Shown here: positions 25,381 to 33,205 of the stretch, one piece after another
Position numbering within the stretch: the stretch's first letter is position 1
Layout: every line of letters starts with the position of its first letter
Assembly: GCF_021462265.1 (NCBI RefSeq)
Contig: NZ_JAJONF010000063.1
Coordinates: 1 to 40,569, forward strand
Source: Streptomyces shenzhenensis
Lineage (GTDB): Bacteria > Actinomycetota > Actinomycetes > Streptomycetales > Streptomycetaceae
Length of the DNA: 40,569 nucleotides
Reading direction: 5' to 3'
Notes under the pieces: model-generated
Told to the model about the DNA's origin: nothing
The model's input: only the letters and a program-made list of their open reading frames with translations
Database searches by the model: none
Program-made: the position numbers and the translations under genes

Positions 25381-25474
25381 GTGCAGGTCGCGCGGTGAAT
25401 GGGCGGCTGCTGCGCCCGATGCCGCAACAGCCGTCTCCGCGACGGGAGCGCCTTCCCGCGGGCCGTGAACGACG

Positions 25475-26332
25475 TCATGGAGCGACGCTCCGGTCCGTCG
25501 TCAGGCCGCCCATGATCTCCGCGTCGTCGGCGAGGATCGCCTGGTGCAGCGCGTGCAACTGCCGTCCGGGGAAGATTCCCAGGTCGTCGGCGAGCAGCTG
25601 GTACGCCTCGCGATAGGTGGCCAGCGCGGCGTGGCGTTGGCCGGACCGCCACAGGGCCATCATGAGATCCGCGCGCAGTCGTTCCTGGTGCGGGTGATCA
25701 GCGACCGTGGCGAGGAGTTCGGGGATTATCTCGAAGTGCTGACCGTCCGCGAGCTGCGCCTGGAAGTACTTCATCAGCAGTCCGAGCCGGAACTGTTCCA
25801 GCCTGGCCGCCTCGGCCTGCATGACCAGAGTGTGGGTGAGGCCGCTCAAAGGCTTGCCCCGCCACAGCCGGATCGCCTCGCGCAGCAGCCTGCCGGCCTC
25901 CTTGGGCGCACCGTTGTGGAGGCTTTCCTGGCCGAGCTGCAACAGTTGCTGGCACCGCTCCAGATCGACCTGATCGGACTCCGCCGTGAGCTGGTACCCG
26001 TCGCTGGTCGTGATCAGACGGACGCCGGTCGCGCAGGCGAACTGCCGGCGCAGACGGCTCACGTACAGCTGGATGTTCTTCTTGGCGCTCGAGGGTGGTG
26101 CCTCCCCCCAGACGGCCTCGATGATGTTGTCGACCGAGACGTGCCGGTTGGCATGGAGACACAGGTAGGCGAAGAGGATCTGCGGCTTCGCTCCTCCCGG
26201 GGACACGGTGACACCGGACACGAGGATCTCGAGCGGCCCTAAGAGATTCAGCTGAGTGGGTCCGGTCTCGACCCCCGCGTCCGGGGCGGCGTCCGAACGG
26301 GACGTTCCGCCGCCCTGCCACGCTGTGCGCAT
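25475..26332 (-). CDS. SARP-family transcriptional activator
   Basis: A 285-aa small SARP. The ATG chosen has GGAGTGGAG close upstream; a frame extended to 26,371 has a poorer site. Residues about 25-120 form the OmpR-type winged helix (LLGPLEILVSGVTVSPGGAK and AKKNIQLYVSRLRRQF), and about 125-270 the activator domain (LLREAIRLWRGKPLSGL, RADLMMALWRSGQRHAALAT). There is no ATPase domain. As the last gene of the biosynthetic cluster it is its probable pathway-specific activator. Candidate binding sites with 11-bp periodicity lie upstream of the LuxR gene and of the 70-aa peptide gene. Confidence 0.92.
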   Translation of the reverse strand: MRTAWQGGGTSRSDAAPDAGVETGPTQLNLLGPLEILVSGVTVSPGGAKPQILFAYLCLHANRHVSVDNIIEAVWGEAPPSSAKKNIQLYVSRLRRQFACATGVRLITTSDGYQLTAESDQVDLERCQQLLQLGQESLHNGAPKEAGRLLREAIRLWRGKPLSGLTHTLVMQAEAARLEQFRLGLLMKYFQAQLADGQHFEIIPELLATVADHPHQERLRADLMMALWRSGQRHAALATYREAYQLLADDLGIFPGRQLHALHQAILADDAEIMGGLTTDRSVAP

Positions 26333-26446
26333 GAGCTCCACTCCTACCCCCTTACGAAAAACAAGGACCATCCGGGGAACTGGCGACCCGTCCTGATGAC
26401 GGGCCGCGTGTCAGACGAGGGGCAGGTCATAGACTCATCCGGATTC

Positions 26447-27052
26447 CTATTTTATGAACTCATCGGCGACCCGGGGCGGCCACGAATTGATTTGCAGTAT
26501 TCCCGTCGAGTAGGCGAGCGCGATCAGCGCCACCCGATTCGGCATGCCGAACTGTCGGAGCATGCGCGAGATGTGGTAATCGACGGTCTTGGGGCTGATG
26601 AATAAACGTGAGGCCAGGAATTCTGATGTCAGTCCCGCCGCGGTTCCTTCGAGGATCTTCGCCGCCATCTCACCGATGACCAGACTCTCGCTGACGGTCT
26701 TCGGCCCGGCCGGGTCCGTGGGGTGGAAGAGCTGTATGGCCACGGCCCTGTTCGGCGAACTACCCCACAGGGCTGTCGCGGTGAGCACGGCAATCAGCGG
26801 TGTGGCAGACCGTCGCCGCAGTGCTATGCGGTGACTGAACTGGTCCCGGTCTCCGATGAGCAGCTGGTTCAGGTCGCGGTCGAGAGCCTCGCGGAGGTCC
26901 GATTCTATGAGGCAGCGGAACGGCTTTCCGTACAGTTCCTCGCCCGACCCGCCGAACTGGCGGAAGAATTCCGGACTCCCGTACTGCATCTGGTGCTTGC
27001 GGTCGAGAAAAACCAAGATCTCTCTGTCCGTTGTCAGCGCAGAATGACCCAT
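26447..27052 (-). CDS. LuxR-type regulator with PAS-like sensor domain
   Basis: A 201-aa regulator. The ATG at 27,052 has CAGGAG seven bases upstream; a longer frame to 27,301 lacks a ribosome site. Residues about 5-115 resemble a PAS domain (REILVFLDRKHQMQYGSPEF and YGKPFRCLIE). Residues 139-190 are a LuxR-type helix-turn-helix (LTSEFLASRLFISPKTVDYH, ISRMLRQFGMPNRVALIALA), though the first helix is shortened compared with the usual LTxRE motif. There is no phosphorylation site of the receiver type. It is 114 bases upstream of the SARP gene, so the two may be co-transcribed and act as a cascade. Confidence 0.85.
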   Translation of the reverse strand: MGHSALTTDREILVFLDRKHQMQYGSPEFFRQFGGSGEELYGKPFRCLIESDLREALDRDLNQLLIGDRDQFSHRIALRRRSATPLIAVLTATALWGSSPNRAVAIQLFHPTDPAGPKTVSESLVIGEMAAKILEGTAAGLTSEFLASRLFISPKTVDYHISRMLRQFGMPNRVALIALAYSTGILQINSWPPRVADEFIK

Positions 27053-27465
27053 TCGTGCTCCTGTGGCTTTCGACTGCACCCTGCCGGCCCGATCGACGGC
27101 GACTCGCAGGGCAGACCTGTCGTAGGCGCCGCTGGGCATAGAGCGTGCACGCGCCCGACCTGTTCGGTTACGGCCATACTGGCTCACGACGATCAGCGCA
27201 CGATCAGTGCGGAATCGATGAGTGCGGGAGCCGCCCGCACCAGGGAACTCCGCGGTCCCGGGCCCGCTTCCGAGGAACGGCACCGGGACGTCGGCCGGCA
27301 CCCGGGCACAGCGAGCGGAGCGGCACCGGGCGCCGGCGGACCGTCCGGCCCCCGAGCCGCTACGACGACGGGCCGGCCGGGGTCCTCGGACCGGTGCCCG
27401 GTGTCAGCACGGCTGCGGACGCCCGATGGCGACCGGTGCGGCCACCGTCGTCGGGACGCGCGGGA
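27053..27465. other. intergenic region with the LuxR-gene promoter
   Basis: A 413-base gap between the JmjC gene and the LuxR gene. The part 27,166-27,209 carries the SARP-type promoter described separately. The part 27,250-27,465 is very GC-rich with scattered inverted pairs (for example CACCGGGC near 27,325 and GCCCGGTG near 27,398) that could act as terminator of the biosynthetic operon. No gene is seen. Confidence 0.4.
27166..27209 (-). promoter_or_regulatory. SARP-type promoter of the LuxR gene
   Basis: Minus strand: CTGATCG, four bases, CTGATCG, eight bases, CAGTAT, GGCC. The heptamers (plus-strand CGATCAG at 27,190-27,196 and 27,201-27,207) are 11 bases apart and the CAGTAT -10 box follows after 8 bases. 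The arrangement and much of the sequence equal the element ahead of the 70-aa peptide gene. The LuxR start codon is about 115 bases further on. Confidence 0.65.
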
Positions 27466-28401
27466 TCACCGCGGATCGGCGTGTCCGACGGCCAGGTCAC
27501 CGAGCGAGACCGGTGCACCGGGACCGGGCAGGGCGGCGAGCCTGGTCCGCCTCGCGTGGTCCACCAGGTCCTGCGGGGTCAGACCGGCCAGTGCCTTGCT
27601 CACGTGCTCGAGCATGGCGGTGGCGGCGGCGAGGACGGCTTCGTCGTCCAGCGGGCGCGCTTCGACGTTCATCGCCCTGGCCGTGAGCTTCTGGAGGCTG
27701 CGGAACAGATCGCCCTTGTGGACCTCACGGATCGTCAGTGACAGGTGCACGGACAGGCCGCCGCTCCCGACTGCCTCGTGGGCGAAGGCGCGTGGGATGT
27801 ACAGGACGTCCCCGGCGTGCACGGTGGCGCGCAGCACCTCCGCCGGCTTCTCCCCCTCCACCCTCCCCTCGCGCCATTCGCCGTTCGCCGGTCCCTCGTA
27901 GACACGCCAGTCCTTGCTGCCGGCCAGTTGGAGAACGAGCACATCGGCGTCGTCGCGATGCAGTGGAGCTCCCTGGGCGCCAGGCGGGGTGACGAAGCAG
28001 AACGCCTCCACCGGCCGCTGGAGTTCGGCCGACAGGCGGGCCAGCAGATCACGGGTGGGGCGGTGCCACTGGTCGACCCGGTGCATGAGCAGGGTCGCGC
28101 CCTGCTCGATCAGCCCCCGTATCTTCTTCTGGTCGGCGAACCCCGGATGGGAGACGCCTCGGACCGAACGTGCCGAGACGTAGGTGTCGGCGGGCAGGGG
28201 CCCCTCGGCGCCGGTCATCTCCAGGTAGGGCTCGTGCAGGAAGCCGCTGGCGAGGGCGCCGTCCACGTCGGCCGGCGTGAAGGGACTGACGAGGGAGCCG
28301 TCGGGAGTGAAGACACCGGGACGGCGGCGCCAGTGGTCGGCGGCGAAGGCCGCCGGGTCGCCGACCCACCGGGACAGTGTCGTGGAGTGCGCAATGGTCA
28401 T
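27466..28401 (-). CDS. JmjC/cupin_4-type Fe(II)/2-oxoglutarate oxygenase
   Basis: A 311-aa cupin of the JmjC (ribosomal-oxygenase-like) family. The iron ligands are His148 and Asp150 in APLHRDDADVLVLQL and His208 in IPRAFAHEAV; a strand pattern typical of the double-stranded beta-helix lies between (GSKDWRVYEG, HAGDVLYIP). The C-terminal 100 residues are helical, as in YcfD/NO66-type dimerising regions. Relatives hydroxylate Arg, His or Asn side chains of proteins. Its start overlaps the stop of the FAAL-like gene (ATGA), placing it at the end of the biosynthetic operon, so the peptide or the acyl group is a likely substrate. Confidence 0.88.
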   Translation of the reverse strand: MTIAHSTTLSRWVGDPAAFAADHWRRRPGVFTPDGSLVSPFTPADVDGALASGFLHEPYLEMTGAEGPLPADTYVSARSVRGVSHPGFADQKKIRGLIEQGATLLMHRVDQWHRPTRDLLARLSAELQRPVEAFCFVTPPGAQGAPLHRDDADVLVLQLAGSKDWRVYEGPANGEWREGRVEGEKPAEVLRATVHAGDVLYIPRAFAHEAVGSGGLSVHLSLTIREVHKGDLFRSLQKLTARAMNVEARPLDDEAVLAAATAMLEHVSKALAGLTPQDLVDHARRTRLAALPGPGAPVSLGDLAVGHADPR

Positions 28402-30143
28402 GTCGTGCGTTCCTCTCTGTGCTCGGACGATGTGCGCCGGGGCACGTGGAGCCGGAGAACGGGCAGGTCGCCCCGCTCGAAGCGCTGTTTCGTCTCGGAG
28501 ATCCGCACCTTGCCGCTGGTCGTCACGGGAAGGCCGCCGGCGGGCAGCAGGGCGACCTCGGAGACGTACAGGTCGAGGACCTGGGCGAGCCGGCGCCGCA
28601 CCTGGGCGGCCAGTTGCGCGGGGGACGGTGCGCCGGGGCCGCCGGTCACTTCCGACACCAGGCACAGGAGTTCGCCGGCCGCCTCGTCCTCGACGGTGAA
28701 GGCGGCGCACCGCCCCGGTCTGAGGCCCGGTACGGCGGCACAGGCCGCGGCGATGTCCGCGGGATGGAAGTTGCGGCCGCGGTGCACGAGTACGTCGTCC
28801 GTCCGTCCGAGGACGAACAGCTGTCCGCCGTCGAGGAACCCGAGGTCCCCGGTGGGGTGCCAGCGGGATCGCCGGACCGGCTTGCGCCAGTAGCCGCTGA
28901 AGAGCTGCGGGCCCCGGATGTGGATCTCGCCCACGCGGTGCGGGTCCTGACGGCCGTCGCCGATGCGTACCCGGGTTCCCGGCAGCGGGACGCCCGAGGA
29001 GAGCAGGGTGGTGGAGGGGGTTCCCCGCGCGGCGCGGACCGCGCGGCCCGCACGCAGCGCTTCGGTGCTGACGGCGAGGCGGAGCGGCGGGAGTTCGGGG
29101 GTGGTGGCGGTGACCGTGAGGGTCGCCTCCGCCATCCCGTACGAGGGACACAGGACCTCGGCCCGGAACCCCGCTGCCGCGAACCGGGCGGCGAACCGCT
29201 CGGCGGTGGCGGTGCGGACCACCTCACCCGCGCTGCGCGCGACCCGCCAGGCACGCAGGTCCAGGAGGGCCATCTCGTCGTCGGTGGTCTTGCGCGCGCA
29301 CAGGTCGTACGCGAAGTCGGGAGCGCTGGACAGCGTGCCGCGGCAGACGGTGAGAGCGGAGAGCCATTCCGCCGGACGGCGGGCGAAGCGCTCGGTCGGC
29401 AGGAGCACGGACTCGTATCCGCTGAACAGCGGCCTGAGGATTCCGGTGATCAGACCCATGTCGTGGCTGAGCGGCACCCATGTGACGGCGACGTCGGCCG
29501 GGCTCTCGCGGTAGCAGACGGCCGCCTGGCGGCAACTCGACCGCAGGGCGCGGTGATCGATGACGACGCCCTTGGGAGAGCCGGTCGATCCGGAGGTGTA
29601 CTGGAGAAAGGCCGGTGTTCGCGGGCTCACCCGTGCGTCGGGCGCGCCGCCGCGCTCCGGCAGGGCGGCGGCGACCGCCGGCAGCTCCTCCCAGGTGCGG
29701 ATCGGGACCTGCGTGGCGGAGTCCTCCAGCGCGGGGCGCACCGTGTCCCGCCACGCTTCCGTGGTGATCACGAGAGCCGGGCAGCAGTCCCGGACGACGG
29801 CACGCAGTCGCTGCTCGAACGCCGCCGCGCGCATCGTGCGCGGGCCTGGGGCGGGAACCGCGACGAGTCCGGTGCCGATCACGGCCAGCAGGACGACGGC
29901 GAACGTCTCGTCGTTCGGCAGCACCAGGACCACCCGTTGTCCTGGTTCGGCGTCCAGGCCCCGCAGCGCGCGGGCGACGGTGTCCACCAGCCGGTCCAGT
30001 TCCCCGAAGGTCGTACGGCGCCGGATCTCCCCTTCGTCCCAGCTGGTCAGGGCGATGGCGTCCGGCCGGTGCCGGGCGTGGTGCCGGAGCCATCCGGTGG
30101 CTGTGACGGAGTCGTGGGCTGGTCCTCCGCTACCGGGGGCCAT
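28398..30143 (-). CDS. fatty acyl-AMP ligase-like (FAAL) adenylating enzyme
   Basis: A 581-aa adenylate-forming enzyme. The ATG has GGAGCG upstream and overlaps the previous gene by 14 bases. The core A3 motif is YTSGSTGSPKG (residues 182-192). TWVPLSHDMGLITGILRPLF, APDFAYDLCARKTTDDE and CPSYGMAEATLTVT are characteristic of fatty acyl-AMP ligases, which pass activated acids to a carrier protein instead of CoA. The C-terminal lysine motif is VTTSGKVRIS. The acceptor is probably the carrier protein two genes upstream. Chain length cannot be told. It has no fused carrier or condensation domain. Confidence 0.9.
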   Translation of the reverse strand: MAPGSGGPAHDSVTATGWLRHHARHRPDAIALTSWDEGEIRRRTTFGELDRLVDTVARALRGLDAEPGQRVVLVLPNDETFAVVLLAVIGTGLVAVPAPGPRTMRAAAFEQRLRAVVRDCCPALVITTEAWRDTVRPALEDSATQVPIRTWEELPAVAAALPERGGAPDARVSPRTPAFLQYTSGSTGSPKGVVIDHRALRSSCRQAAVCYRESPADVAVTWVPLSHDMGLITGILRPLFSGYESVLLPTERFARRPAEWLSALTVCRGTLSSAPDFAYDLCARKTTDDEMALLDLRAWRVARSAGEVVRTATAERFAARFAAAGFRAEVLCPSYGMAEATLTVTATTPELPPLRLAVSTEALRAGRAVRAARGTPSTTLLSSGVPLPGTRVRIGDGRQDPHRVGEIHIRGPQLFSGYWRKPVRRSRWHPTGDLGFLDGGQLFVLGRTDDVLVHRGRNFHPADIAAACAAVPGLRPGRCAAFTVEDEAAGELLCLVSEVTGGPGAPSPAQLAAQVRRRLAQVLDLYVSEVALLPAGGLPVTTSGKVRISETKQRFERGDLPVLRLHVPRRTSSEHREERTT

Positions 30144-31542
30144 GGGGAGCGCTCCGGGCCAGGACGCCGAGATCGGCCCGCCGCAGCTTGCCGCTGGGCG
30201 TACGGGGCAGGGAGCCCGAAACCGCGAGCACGACGCGCGGGCAGGGCAGATCCAGTTGCTCCGCCGTGGCCTCGATGGCGGGCACCGGGTCCTGGAAGCC
30301 GGCACCGTGACTGTGTTCCACGAAGCACACCGGTCCGTCGCCGGCGCCGTCGAGGGCGGCGGCGTCGGTGACTCCGGGCAGCAACCGGATGTCGTGCTCG
30401 AGCCGCGCCATCCGGATCTCCCGCGGGCTGTCGGCCCGGCCGAGGACGAACAGATATCCCTCGTCGTCGAGATGGCCCACGTCCCCGGTCTTCAGCACGC
30501 CGGTGTCGGACGGAGCCCGGTCGGCCGCCCGCAGCCGGATGTCTATGTCCCCGGTCTCGCCCGCGGGCACGGGCCGGCCCTCCCGCGAGATCTCGACCCG
30601 GATCCCCGGCAGGGGTCGTCCGACCGATCCGGGCCTGGCCAGCCACTCCGCCGTCGTGATCTCGGTGATGACACCGTGGGACGTGCCGTAGTACTCGTGC
30701 AGGACCGGCCCGAACAGGTCGATGGCCGCGCGCTTGACCCCGGGTGGGCAGGCGGCTCCGCCGTGGAAGACGACCTGGAAGGGGTGGCGCGGTGCCGCAC
30801 CGGCCTCGACGAGGTCGGTCAGTCGGTCGGGGCTGAGCATGACGCTGTCCGCACCGTGACGGTCCGCCAGTTCTGTGAAGGCGTCGCAGGACCAGGTTCG
30901 CTGGACGACGACCGTGCTGCCCGCCTGCAGCGCGTACAGGGCGGGGCCGAGAGTGCCCAGGTGGTAGGTGGGGTTGGCCATCAGGTGCGGGCCACGGCCG
31001 GCTCCGGCGCCGTAGCGTTCGGCGACCGCGACCCCGCGGTACGGCCTGCGTGGACGTGTCCGCGCCACGGCCTGCGGCAGTCCGGTGGTCCCGGAGGTGG
31101 CGAACACGAGATGGCCCGCGGCGGGCGGTGTCGCGGGCGTGCCGGGGCCGTCCGCCCGGGCCGTCAGCTGCGTGTCGGTCACGACCGGGCAGGGCAGGGC
31201 GGGGCCGTCGGCCCAGGGCCGGGCGCTGATGTGCGCGGCGGTGGACACCGAGGCGAGCAGGGCAGGTCCCATGGGAATCCCGAGCAGCTCACGGTCGATG
31301 GGGAAGAGTCCGAAGCCGTGTCGCAGCGCGGCGAGGGCCAGTGCGAAGAAGGCCGGTCCGGTGGGGATGTCGGTCGACACGACCGCGCCGTCCGGGATCC
31401 CGTGGGCGCGCAGCCCCCGGGCCAGGGCGTCCGCGCGGCCGGTGAGATCGCCGTAGGTGCTCTGCTCGCCGTCGGCGATCACGGCCACGCGGTCCGGGTG
31501 GGTCCGCGCGGTGGCCCAGGGGTCCCAGAGATAAGGCTTCAT
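30130..31542 (-). CDS. class I adenylate-forming enzyme (acyl-AMP ligase/CoA ligase-like)
   Basis: A 470-aa member of the ANL superfamily, on the short side. The A3 loop is HLVFATSGTTGLPQAVARTR (residues 144-163), with Gln where most members have Lys. EYYGTSHG is A5, VLKTGDVGHLDDEGYLFVLG is A7/A8 and RTPSGKLRRADL holds the A10 lysine. The ATG lies 6 bases after the carrier-protein stop, and TGAGGA of the stop region serves as ribosome site. It could load the carrier with an acid, or activate a second building block. Compared with the FAAL-like enzyme its substrate type is unclear. Confidence 0.88.
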   Translation of the reverse strand: MKPYLWDPWATARTHPDRVAVIADGEQSTYGDLTGRADALARGLRAHGIPDGAVVSTDIPTGPAFFALALAALRHGFGLFPIDRELLGIPMGPALLASVSTAAHISARPWADGPALPCPVVTDTQLTARADGPGTPATPPAAGHLVFATSGTTGLPQAVARTRPRRPYRGVAVAERYGAGAGRGPHLMANPTYHLGTLGPALYALQAGSTVVVQRTWSCDAFTELADRHGADSVMLSPDRLTDLVEAGAAPRHPFQVVFHGGAACPPGVKRAAIDLFGPVLHEYYGTSHGVITEITTAEWLARPGSVGRPLPGIRVEISREGRPVPAGETGDIDIRLRAADRAPSDTGVLKTGDVGHLDDEGYLFVLGRADSPREIRMARLEHDIRLLPGVTDAAALDGAGDGPVCFVEHSHGAGFQDPVPAIEATAEQLDLPCPRVVLAVSGSLPRTPSGKLRRADLGVLARSAPHGPR

Positions 31543-31548
31543 GATTCC

Positions 31549-31797
31549 TCAGTGCTTGGCTGTCGGCGAGGCGGAAGGGGGCTGCGCGAGCGCGGCGGCG
31601 AGTGCCGCGAGGTCGGGGAGGCTGACGACCAGTTCGACGTCGACCTCGACGCCCAGGCTCTCCTCCAGACGGAGGCTCAGTTCGACCGCGGTGATGGAGT
31701 CGCCGCCGAGGGCGAAGAAATCGTCCTCGGGCACGACCGGCCTGCCGAACACCTCGCTCACGGCGGTCAGTACCTCGTCGATCGGCGTGTCGGACAT
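31549..31797 (-). CDS. acyl/peptidyl carrier protein
   Basis: An 82-aa stand-alone carrier protein. The phosphopantetheine attachment site is Ser34 in FFALGGDSITAVELSLRLEE, with the GGDS form more common in peptidyl carrier domains than the GxDS of fatty acid synthesis. The ATG has GAAGG eight bases upstream; a longer frame to 31,863 is not supported. It lies between a condensation-domain gene and two adenylating enzymes, so it most likely carries the acid those enzymes activate and presents it to the condensation protein. No phosphopantetheinyl transferase is seen in the window. Confidence 0.93.
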   Translation of the reverse strand: MSDTPIDEVLTAVSEVFGRPVVPEDDFFALGGDSITAVELSLRLEESLGVEVDVELVVSLPDLAALAAALAQPPSASPTAKH

Positions 31798-31876
31798 GGC
31801 GCCTTCTCTGCTCGGGGGGCGTGGGTCGGAATCGGGTACGGCGGGAAGGCGGACGGCCCTCACGGCTCTTGCCCGG

Positions 31877-33205
31877 TCATCCGGCGGGCACGGTGGCCGT
31901 CAGGCCGGCGAGCATGTCGTCCAGGACCGACCGTGCCAGCGGGCGGTCGGCTCGGTGCCCGTCGTAGAGGAGGTCGATGCACAGCCGGTCGCGGAACTCG
32001 GTGCACCGGAGGTGAAGCGCGAAGGTGTCATGGAAGGTGATCCTGTGCAGCGGGTAGGCGTCAGGCGTGATCCGCAGACCGCCGATGTCGTCCGCGACCG
32101 CGGAGTTCCCCTCGAACCGGCGCAGGTTGACGTAGATGTCGCGGCTGACGGGTGCTCCGCCGGTCTCCTCCGCCTCCCGGGTCAGCGCGGTGAGGTCCTC
32201 GGCGTCGAGCCTCTGGTGCCGGAGCCCGTTGAGCAGTTGGTCACGCACCTGTGTCCGCACGGAGAAGGCGTCGGCGCCGGCGTCGCGCAGGGTCAGCGGG
32301 CAGGAGCCGGCGAACATGCCCACCACGTCCATGTCCCGGGACGCACGCGAGTCCATCGAGGTCCACAGTCCCACTTCGGACATGCCGGTTCGAGCGGCCA
32401 GTGCCGTGGCGAACAACCCGACCGCCGACTGCAGGACGGTGAAGCGGAACTCGGCGCACAGACCACGCAGCGCCGTGACCGTCGCGGCCGGCAGTTCCGC
32501 GCTCACCATGCCTCCTTCCGCGGGGTCGGTCCCGGCCGGGCCGGTCCGGGGCCAGGAGACACGGGTCATGAAGGCCAGGCGTTCTCTCCAGTTCGCCTGT
32601 GCCTGCTCGCGCAGCCGCTCGCTCGTCCGCTCCCGCTGCCGGACCGCCGCGTCGGCGAACGAGGGGGCCGTGTCCGGCGGGGAGCCGCCGTCGCGCAGGG
32701 TCTGGTAATCGCGCCAGACCTCATGCCCGAAGAGGTGATGGGCCCGGCCGTCGAAGACGAGGTTCTGGAAGGTGGCCAGCAGCGCGTGGTGGTTCTCGTC
32801 GTAGCGCAGCAGCCTGATGACGAACGGCCGTTGTGTGCCGTACGACCACGGGGTGACGCAGTCGCGGGACAGCAGGACCGAAGCGTAGTGGGAGAACTGT
32901 GCGGGCGAGGCGGCCTTCACCTTCACCCTTCGGACGACCTCCTCCTCGGCCTCGATGCCCCGGGTCCACTGCAGGGGGTGCGGGCCCGGCACCGGATCCA
33001 TCTGGAGGTGCAGGGCGTCGTGCCGGACCACGAAGGCGCGTACGGCCGCGGCGAGGGCGTCCGTGTCGAGGCCGCCCAGGATCTCGAACGCGAGCTGGGT
33101 GTTCTTGTGGGACCAGCCGCTGGAGAGGGTCTTGGTGTGGAACCACTCCTGCTCGTAGGTCAGGGGGAACGGGGTACGGACCCCTGGGGCCGTCAGGTCA
33201 GGCAC
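31877..33205 (-). CDS. stand-alone NRPS-type condensation-domain protein with altered HHxxxDG
   Basis: A 442-aa protein of the CoA-dependent acyltransferase/condensation fold. The C1-like start is PLTYEQEWFHTKTL, C2 is VVRHDALHLQM and C5 is DVVGMFAGSCPLTLR. RDIYVNLRRFEG stands where C7 is expected. The core catalytic motif HHxxxDG is QNLVFDG (residues 147-153), so both histidines are replaced while the structural Asp-Gly remains. It may be a binding or docking subunit or use other chemistry. The GTG start overlaps the transporter stop by 13 bases. It is the only condensation-like protein of the cluster and a candidate to join the carrier-bound acyl group to the peptide. Confidence 0.88.
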   Translation of the reverse strand: MPDLTAPGVRTPFPLTYEQEWFHTKTLSSGWSHKNTQLAFEILGGLDTDALAAAVRAFVVRHDALHLQMDPVPGPHPLQWTRGIEAEEEVVRRVKVKAASPAQFSHYASVLLSRDCVTPWSYGTQRPFVIRLLRYDENHHALLATFQNLVFDGRAHHLFGHEVWRDYQTLRDGGSPPDTAPSFADAAVRQRERTSERLREQAQANWRERLAFMTRVSWPRTGPAGTDPAEGGMVSAELPAATVTALRGLCAEFRFTVLQSAVGLFATALAARTGMSEVGLWTSMDSRASRDMDVVGMFAGSCPLTLRDAGADAFSVRTQVRDQLLNGLRHQRLDAEDLTALTREAEETGGAPVSRDIYVNLRRFEGNSAVADDIGGLRITPDAYPLHRITFHDTFALHLRCTEFRDRLCIDLLYDGHRADRPLARSVLDDMLAGLTATVPAG

